A stretch of 64,000 nucleotides of DNA, from assembly GCF_000257645.1 (NCBI RefSeq), contig NZ_AJHJ01000001.1:345106-409105 (forward strand), given 5' to 3'. A model generated the notes under the pieces. It was given only the letters and a program-made list of their open reading frames with translations. It was not told where the DNA came from and did no database searches. The translations under genes and the position numbers were made by a program. Positions 58,200 to 64,000 of this stretch are shown piece after piece. Numbering within the stretch: position 1 is the first letter of the stretch; each line of letters opens with the position of its first letter. Source of the DNA: Serratia sp. M24T3 (GTDB lineage: Bacteria > Pseudomonadota > Gammaproteobacteria > Enterobacterales > Enterobacteriaceae).

Positions 58200-59261
58200 C
58201 TATTGCAGCACATTGAATATTAGCTGCTGCAAACGGCTGCGAGTGCGCTGAATATCTTCCTGTTCCGCACCCTGAGTCATCTGGTCCAGCGTGAACGGGC
58301 TAATAATAAACAGCTGACACTGCTGGTCATACAACACGTCAATGACATTGATAAATCGCTGCTGCGTAGCGGGTGAAACCTCTGCCATTGCAGGAACGTC
58401 CTGGATAATCCAGCGTCGATATTCTGCGCATAAAGTCAGATAATCGATCACTGCGGTTGGGCCCTCGCACAAATCTTCGAATGAAAAATGCAGAAAATTT
58501 TCCGCTGGCGAGAGCAGGCTGAGACGCCGATTGCCCACGGCGATAGAAATCTTGGTGGGCAATGCTGCTGGCAGCTGGTATTCAAGGCGTTGAGCGGGTG
58601 TGCCGGGGAGTAGATAAGCCCCTTCGCAGAAGGGGGTAAGATGATTAGTACCCAGGCTGCGATAATCAAGGCTTCCATCCAGTGCGACCACTTCTAAATA
58701 CTGTCGGATAAGCTTTATAGAGGGTTCAAAACGAGCATGATATAGCGGATTTGATAATAATTGCTCGGGAGGATAGTTCGAGGTTGCCACCAAAACAATA
58801 CCGCGCTTGACGATAAGCTCAAGCAGGCTTTTCATCAGCATTGCATCGCCGATATCGTGCAAATGCAGTTCATCGAAGCAGACTAATTGGCAGTCACCTA
58901 ATTGAGCGCTAAGCACCGCATTGATACTGTTATCAGCGGATTGCGGATTATTCATACCGCGATGTAAATCGCGCAGGAAATCGTGAAAATGCACCCGGCG
59001 TTTTTTCTTTATCGGCGCCGCGGAGAAAAAGCTGTCAACAATAAAGCTTTTGCCGCGCCCTACTTTTCCCCAGATATAAACACCGCCGCCCAATGGTTTG
59101 GGCTTTTTCAGCAGGTTTTTCTTAACCGTTAAGCCGGATTTCATCAAGGTATCGAGTCGGGCAATAACGTGCCGCTGGTGCTCATCTAAAACAAACTGAT
59201 TTTCAGTGGCTTTTTCATCCATCCGTCTTTGAAAATCAACACCTGTGTCCGCCGATTTCAT
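58200..59261 (-). CDS. AFG1/ZapE-family ATPase
   Basis: A 353-residue AAA-type ATPase of the ZapE/AFG1 family. Walker A is GKVGRGKS (about 66-73), Walker B is CFDELHLHDIGDAMLM (about 131-146) and the sensor region is VATSNYPPEQLLSNPLY. ZapE binds the Z-ring and affects FtsZ bundling under stress in E. coli. The usual zapE gene lies near degQS, which is not in this window, so this may be a second paralog; the DELHLHD variant of the usual DEFQVTD-like motif supports divergence. It is followed by ssb in the same orientation but upstream of it. Confidence 0.82.
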   Translation of the reverse strand: MKSADTGVDFQRRMDEKATENQFVLDEHQRHVIARLDTLMKSGLTVKKNLLKKPKPLGGGVYIWGKVGRGKSFIVDSFFSAAPIKKKRRVHFHDFLRDLHRGMNNPQSADNSINAVLSAQLGDCQLVCFDELHLHDIGDAMLMKSLLELIVKRGIVLVATSNYPPEQLLSNPLYHARFEPSIKLIRQYLEVVALDGSLDYRSLGTNHLTPFCEGAYLLPGTPAQRLEYQLPAALPTKISIAVGNRRLSLLSPAENFLHFSFEDLCEGPTAVIDYLTLCAEYRRWIIQDVPAMAEVSPATQQRFINVIDVLYDQQCQLFIISPFTLDQMTQGAEQEDIQRTRSRLQQLIFNVLQ

Positions 59262-59356
59262 GAGTCACATCCTTTGCAAATCATCCCTCTATCTTATTTA
59301 TCCTTTCTATAGAGATTCAACATAAATATCTACAGTAACAGTGCTTTGTATAAGCC

Positions 59357-59382
59357 AAAAAAAACCCCGCCATTAGCGGGGT
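59357..59382 (-). terminator. Rho-independent terminator after ssb
   Basis: On the minus strand, GACCCCGC / GCGGGG form the stem, followed by eight T residues (A run at 59357-59364 on the plus strand). It sits between ssb and the ZapE-like start and ends the ssb transcript. Confidence 0.85.
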
Positions 59383-59447
59383 CGATGTTCGAGATACTTG
59401 CCTGTAAAAGGCAGGAATCAGAACAGTTCTTCTAAAAACTTTAGTTC

Positions 59448-59996
59448 TTAGAATGGGATATCGTCGTCGAAATCCATTGGTGGTTCGTTGCTTTGCGCAG
59501 GGGCATTGTTTTGAGCTGCCGGGCGAGATTGCTGACCGCCGCTGAACTGATTGCCGCCCTGTGGCTGCTGAGGCTGACCCCAACCAGCCTGACCACCCTG
59601 CTGACCGCCAGAAGCCTGACCGCCGCCTGCTGGAGCGCCGCCGCCAGCACGACCACCTAGCATCTGCATGGTGCCGCCAACGTTGACCACAATTTCAGTC
59701 GTGTATTTTTCAACACCGGCCTGATCGGTCCATTTACGCGTCTGCAATGCGCCTTCAATATAAACCTGAGAGCCTTTGCGCAGGTATTCACCTGCTACTT
59801 CTGCCAGCTTTCCGAAAAGCACTACGCGGTGCCATTCGGTTTTCTCTTTCTGTTCGCCGGTCGCCTTGTCGCGCCAGCTTTCAGAAGTTGCCAGGGTGAT
59901 ATTGGCAACAGCACCGCCGTTAGGCATGTAGCGGACTTCGGGATCCTGACCCAGATTCCCAACCAGAATCACTTTGTTTACGCCTCTGCTGGCCAT
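59448..59996 (-). CDS. ssb: Single-stranded DNA-binding protein
   Basis: A 182-residue SSB. The OB-fold occupies residues 1-112 (begins [23 protein letters not shown]), followed by a Gly/Gln-rich linker and the conserved acidic tip MDFDDDIPF that recruits repair and replication partners. It binds ssDNA as a tetramer at forks and gaps. It diverges from uvrA around a LexA box, as in E. coli. Confidence 0.98.
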   Translation of the reverse strand: MASRGVNKVILVGNLGQDPEVRYMPNGGAVANITLATSESWRDKATGEQKEKTEWHRVVLFGKLAEVAGEYLRKGSQVYIEGALQTRKWTDQAGVEKYTTEIVVNVGGTMQMLGGRAGGGAPAGGGQASGGQQGGQAGWGQPQQPQGGNQFSGGQQSRPAAQNNAPAQSNEPPMDFDDDIPF

Positions 59997-60122
59997 GTCG
60001 ACTCTCCTGATGAGTTAATTTTGTACAGTATAAACCATGAATTTTAGCATGGGCGGATTGCATATAATACTCTGAATGTGGATTCCAGAAATGTTTACAG
60101 ACTCGACAAGTTTGCAGGCTTG

Positions 60123-60142
60123 TACTGGATATCCATTCAGGT
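60123..60142. promoter_or_regulatory. LexA (SOS) box between ssb and uvrA
   Basis: TACTGGATATCCATTCAGGT: CTG (60125-60127) and CAG (60138-60140) spaced by 10 bases as in the SOS box, flanked by TA and GT. From memory it is very close to the E. coli uvrA box, differing mainly by G for T after CTG. It should repress uvrA and one ssb promoter. Confidence 0.85.
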
Positions 60143-60315
60143 TTTTTTGTGTCATACTTACTCGTTTCGTACTTTCTGTGCCCAATTTTCTGATTCAGAT
60201 GCAGTGTCTGGGGCGGATATACCCGAATCTATCGGCAAGCGGGTATGCAATTCCACACGCGCATCACGGACAGTCACCGGCACGGTGAGCTTTCAAGTTA
60301 TTCCGGGAATGATGA

Positions 60316-63171
60316 ATGGATAAGATCGAAGTTCGGGGCGCACGCACCCATAATCTCAAGAATATCAACCTGATTATTCCGCGCGACAAACTGATTGTTG
60401 TCACCGGATTATCCGGTTCTGGCAAGTCCTCACTGGCTTTTGACACTCTGTATGCCGAGGGCCAACGCCGTTACGTCGAGTCGCTTTCCGCCTACGCACG
60501 CCAATTTCTGTCCTTGATGGAAAAACCGGATGTCGACCACATTGAAGGGTTGTCACCTGCGATTTCTATTGAGCAAAAATCAACATCGCACAACCCAAGG
60601 TCAACGGTCGGTACCATTACCGAGATCCACGACTACCTGCGCCTGCTGTTCGCCCGTGTGGGTGAGCCGCGCTGCGCGGAACACGGCGTGCCTTTAGCGG
60701 CACAAACTGTCAGTCAGATGGTAGATAACGTGCTGGCACAGCCGGAAGGCCAACGCCTGATGCTGCTGGCGCCTATCGTCAAGGATCGCAAAGGCGAGCA
60801 CACCAAAACGCTGGAAAACCTCGCCGCACAGGGCTATATCCGCGCAAGGATCGACGGCGAAGTTTGCGATCTCTCTGATCCGCCTAAACTTGAGCTGCAG
60901 AAAAAACACAGCATTGAAGTCGTCGTTGACCGCTTTAAAGTACGTGACGATTTGTCGCAACGACTGGCCGAGTCATTCGAAACTGCACTGGAGCTTTCCG
61001 GCGGTACTGCTGTGGTTGCCGATATGGACGACGCCAGCGTGCCAGAAATGCTGTTTTCCGCCAACTTTGCCTGTCCGATTTGTGGCTACAGCATGCGCGA
61101 GCTTGAACCGCGTATGTTCTCGTTCAACAACCCGGCCGGTGCCTGCCCGACCTGTGACGGTTTGGGCGTTCAGCAGTTCTTTGATCCAGAACGCGTAATT
61201 CAGAATCCGGAGCTGTCATTGGCCGGCGGCGCGATTCGTGGTTGGGATCGCCGTAACTTTTACTACTTCCAGATGCTGCGTTCTTTGAGCGAGCATTACA
61301 AATTCGACGTCGAATCTTCCTTCAACGAACTTAGCGAGGACGTGGTTCACGCCATCCTGCACGGGTCGGGCAAGCAGACTATCGAATTTAAATATATTAA
61401 TGACCGTGGTGATACCTCGGTGCGTCGCCATCCGTTTGAAGGCGTGCTGCATAATATGGAGCGTCGCTATAAAGAGACGGAATCCAGCGCGGTGCGTGAA
61501 GAGTTGGCGAAATACATCAGCAATCGCCCCTGCGCCTCCTGCAAAGGTACGCGCCTGCGTGAAGAAGCGCGCAACGTGTTCGTTGAGGAAACCACGCTGC
61601 CGGAAATCTCCGATTACAGCATTGGTCATGCCATGGAATTTTTCCTGAGCATGAATCTCACCGGCCAGCGCAAACAGATTGCCGAGAAAATCCTGAAAGA
61701 AATCGGCGACCGACTGAGGTTCCTGGTTAACGTAGGCTTAAATTACCTGTCGCTGTCACGTTCGGCGGAGACACTATCCGGCGGTGAGGCGCAGCGTATC
61801 CGTCTGGCAAGCCAGATTGGTGCTGGTTTGGTGGGCGTGATGTACGTACTGGATGAGCCGTCTATCGGTTTGCATCAGCGCGATAACGAACGCCTGCTTG
61901 AGACCTTGATTCACCTGCGCGACCTCGGCAATACCGTGATCGTGGTTGAACATGACGAAGACGCGATTCGTGCCGCCGACCATATTATCGATATTGGTCC
62001 GGGAGCGGGCGTGCACGGCGGTGAAGTGGTTGCCGAAGGCACAGCAGAAGACATTATGGCCACCGAGAATTCCCTGACCGGGCAGTATCTCAGCGGCAAG
62101 CGTGAAATTTCCGTACCGGAGCAACGCGTACCCGCCGACGCAGCCAAAGTATTAAAACTGGTGGGCGCAACCGGTAATAACCTTAAAGATGTGACCCTTA
62201 CGCTGCCGGTTGGCCTGTTTACCTGCATTACCGGAGTTTCCGGCTCAGGTAAATCGACGCTGATCAACGATACACTGTTCCCGCTGGCACAGCGCCAGCT
62301 TAATGGCGCAACGATTGCCGAAGCTGCGCCGTATCGCGACATTCAGGGTCTTGAGCATTTCGATAAGGTTATCGATATCGACCAAAGCCCGATTGGTCGG
62401 ACACCGCGCTCAAACCCGGCAACCTATACCGGTATCTTTACCCCGGTGCGCGAGCTGTTTGCTGGAGTTCCTGAATCACGTTCTCGCGGTTATACGCCGG
62501 GGCGTTTCAGCTTTAACGTCAAGGGCGGACGCTGCGAAGCCTGCCAGGGTGACGGCGTAATTAAGGTCGAGATGCACTTCTTGCCTGACATCTACGTGCC
62601 TTGCGATCAGTGTAAAGGCAAGCGCTATAACCGTGAAACGCTTGAGATTAAGTACAAAGGCAAGAGCATTCACGAAACGCTGGACATGACTATCGAAGAA
62701 GCACGAGATTTCTTTGATGCCGTTCCCGCGCTGGCGCGTAAGCTGCAAACTCTGATAGATGTGGGCCTGTCGTACATTCGCCTTGGGCAGTCAGCGACGA
62801 CACTTTCCGGCGGTGAAGCACAGAGGGTCAAACTGGCTCGTGAACTGTCAAAACGCGGCACCGGCCAAACGCTGTATATTCTCGATGAGCCGACTACCGG
62901 TCTGCATTTCGCCGATATCCAGCAGTTGCTTGAGGTACTGCATCAGCTGCGTGACCAGGGCAATACCATCGTGGTGATTGAGCACAATCTTGACGTGATC
63001 AAAACGGCTGACTGGATTGTTGACCTGGGTCCTGAAGGTGGGCACGGCGGCGGGCAAATTCTGGTCTCGGGTACGCCTGAAACGGTAGCGGAATGCAAGG
63101 AATCGCATACCGCGCGCTTCCTGAAACCGTTGCTGGAACGTCATATGCTGAAGCATAAAAAATCTGCCTGA
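60316..63171 (+). CDS. uvrA: Excinuclease ABC subunit A
   Basis: A 951-residue DNA damage sensor of nucleotide excision repair, an ABC ATPase dimer that loads UvrB. Two ATPase halves are visible: [20 protein letters not shown] (about 31-50) and [17 protein letters not shown] (about 637-653), with signatures [12 protein letters not shown] and [12 protein letters not shown]. Zinc ligands lie in CPICGY...CPTCDG and CEACQG...CDQCKG. The C-terminal tail is longer than the 940 residues I recall for E. coli. The leader from the LexA box to the ATG is about 170 bp. Confidence 0.98.
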   Translation: MDKIEVRGARTHNLKNINLIIPRDKLIVVTGLSGSGKSSLAFDTLYAEGQRRYVESLSAYARQFLSLMEKPDVDHIEGLSPAISIEQKSTSHNPRSTVGTITEIHDYLRLLFARVGEPRCAEHGVPLAAQTVSQMVDNVLAQPEGQRLMLLAPIVKDRKGEHTKTLENLAAQGYIRARIDGEVCDLSDPPKLELQKKHSIEVVVDRFKVRDDLSQRLAESFETALELSGGTAVVADMDDASVPEMLFSANFACPICGYSMRELEPRMFSFNNPAGACPTCDGLGVQQFFDPERVIQNPELSLAGGAIRGWDRRNFYYFQMLRSLSEHYKFDVESSFNELSEDVVHAILHGSGKQTIEFKYINDRGDTSVRRHPFEGVLHNMERRYKETESSAVREELAKYISNRPCASCKGTRLREEARNVFVEETTLPEISDYSIGHAMEFFLSMNLTGQRKQIAEKILKEIGDRLRFLVNVGLNYLSLSRSAETLSGGEAQRIRLASQIGAGLVGVMYVLDEPSIGLHQRDNERLLETLIHLRDLGNTVIVVEHDEDAIRAADHIIDIGPGAGVHGGEVVAEGTAEDIMATENSLTGQYLSGKREISVPEQRVPADAAKVLKLVGATGNNLKDVTLTLPVGLFTCITGVSGSGKSTLINDTLFPLAQRQLNGATIAEAAPYRDIQGLEHFDKVIDIDQSPIGRTPRSNPATYTGIFTPVRELFAGVPESRSRGYTPGRFSFNVKGGRCEACQGDGVIKVEMHFLPDIYVPCDQCKGKRYNRETLEIKYKGKSIHETLDMTIEEARDFFDAVPALARKLQTLIDVGLSYIRLGQSATTLSGGEAQRVKLARELSKRGTGQTLYILDEPTTGLHFADIQQLLEVLHQLRDQGNTIVVIEHNLDVIKTADWIVDLGPEGGHGGGQILVSGTPETVAECKESHTARFLKPLLERHMLKHKKSA

Positions 63172-63205
63172 TTAGCGGCTTAATTAATTGCTTGGCAAAT
63201 ACGTT

Positions 63206-63231
63206 AAAAGCGAGTCTTCTGACTCGCTTTT
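63206..63231 (+). terminator. Rho-independent terminator after uvrA
   Basis: Stem AAAAGCGAGTC (63206-63216) / GACTCGCTTTT (63221-63231) with the loop TTCT; works in both directions. Confidence 0.9.
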
Positions 63232-63352
63232 CTTATGCATGAATCTGCGCCATCTGTTCAACCTATTTATTAAATAGTCCCTAGAAATAATAATACGTAA
63301 TTATGTCGGCTACTAATGAATATTAATTTTCAGCAGTAGCCGCTTTGATAAC

Positions 63353-64000
63353 TCAGGATTGCGACATTGGGTACCAATATATTCCATCAGAATAGAGTTG
63401 AATTGTAGTTGCCGTAGCCAGAGTGATACTTCCGGTGTTAGTTAACGTAGGATCGATTGTGCCAAGCAGTGATAATGCTATCGTGGTAGATAAATTCCTG
63501 ACATAAATGAATCGCCCAGCACTGGGTGTTGGTAAATTAATTGAATCTCCGGATTTTGCAGGTGTTGCAAAGTTAATCGTGCTATATATTCCTATTGTCC
63601 CACCAACTGAAATGACGGCCTGTGAGTATCTCAATGATTCAATCGCGCCTGAGCTATTAATACCCGTTAAAAACTTATTATTTGAATCTTGGATGGTTAA
63701 ACAGTACGCAGTAGATCCTTGGATCTGGATCCCATATGAATTGCCTTCAAATAAACCACCTATTACATCGCTAGAAGAATAAAAACCAGAAGCTTCTGCA
63801 TCATAAGATACAAACCCATATTGAGCCCCAGTATTAGATGTGAATGCTACGTTGAAGTTACCCCGAGTCTGGAAACCGGCACCTATCCCATAACTCCCTA
63901 GGTTTACACAGTCAAAGCCATATCCGACATAATCATTAGTTTTATTGTTTATCATCCCTAATTCATATCCCACCATAGCGGTAGCCTGAGAAGCTGCGTC
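63353..64000 (-). CDS. C-terminal part of a phage tail fibre/tailspike-like protein (runs off the window)
   Basis: The frame is open from the stop at 63353 to the window edge, giving at least 215 residues (the last codons read DAASQATAM going inward). The chain is rich in Gly, Ser, Thr and Asn with short repeated beta-type blocks (for example YGIQIQGSTAYCLTIQDSNN), like the right-handed beta-helix or beta-prism C-termini of tail fibres. It ends in IQLYSDGIYWYPMSQS, a common tail-end pattern. The protein starts outside the window. It could also be another beta-helical surface protein. It may mark the edge of a prophage beyond uvrA. Confidence 0.55.
   Translation of the reverse strand, partial: DAASQATAMVGYELGMINNKTNDYVGYGFDCVNLGSYGIGAGFQTRGNFNVAFTSNTGAQYGFVSYDAEASGFYSSSDVIGGLFEGNSYGIQIQGSTAYCLTIQDSNNKFLTGINSSGAIESLRYSQAVISVGGTIGIYSTINFATPAKSGDSINLPTPSAGRFIYVRNLSTTIALSLLGTIDPTLTNTGSITLATATTIQLYSDGIYWYPMSQS

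Overview
This window is chromosomal DNA from a member of the Enterobacterales. The core genes match Escherichia coli closely in order and length. The csrD-msrP-msrQ-aroQ-accB arrangement and a base composition near 50-53% G+C suggest the Yersiniaceae (a Rahnella, Rouxiella, Ewingella or Serratia type). The genus is inference; no rRNA or tRNA is present to settle it. I saw no insertion sequence, CRISPR array or complete prophage.

Layout. 0-2 kb: an amino acid permease. 2-6.4 kb: the aaeXAB aromatic acid efflux operon and its divergent regulator aaeR. 6.4-6.7 kb: a tandem pair of a 97-bp intergenic repeat. 6.7-19.2 kb (minus strand): csrD, then mreB-mreC-mreD-yhdE-rng-yhdP-tldD, covering cell shape, septum/RNA functions and envelope lipid transport. 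19.5-28.1 kb (plus strand): msrPQ, aroQ, accBC, yhdT-panF-prmA and dusB-fis, the last with a recognisable fis promoter. 28.2-34.6 kb: a tiny His/Pro-rich exported protein, lpxP, and the aapJQMP (yhdWXYZ) amino acid ABC operon, which has a sigma-54 promoter and an NtrC-like site. 34.6-40.1 kb: a CidAB/LrgAB pair with a LysR regulator, the Na+/H+ antiporter YjcE and the purine permease GhxP.

40.4-58.2 kb is accessory in character: many single genes and pairs for detoxification, transport and small-molecule hydrolysis. It holds two glutathione S-transferases, an NTF2-like pseudogene with one nonsense codon, an IMPase/GDPD operon, a LysE exporter and a coupled pair of orphan substrate-binding proteins (one without a signal peptide). 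It also holds a RIO kinase, an AT-rich acyl-reductase-like SDR, an AraC/EamA divergent pair with three operator-like repeats exactly 20 bp apart, and a nitrilase locus. That locus comprises two LysR regulators, a classical nitrilase, an SDR and a two-domain nitrilase whose second domain has lost its catalytic cysteine. 58.2-63.2 kb returns to core functions: a ZapE-like ATPase, then ssb and uvrA diverging around a LexA box. The window ends inside a minus-strand gene that looks like the C-terminus of a phage tail fibre or tailspike.

The most interesting items are the tandem nitrilase with a pseudo-domain, the leaderless ModA-like protein coupled to a MolA/BtuF-like binding protein, the 20-bp phased repeats between araC-type and eamA genes, the sigma-54/NtrC control region of aapJQMP, and the regularly spaced GATC cluster beside ghxP. 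Function calls come from remembered family motifs and synteny, not database searches.
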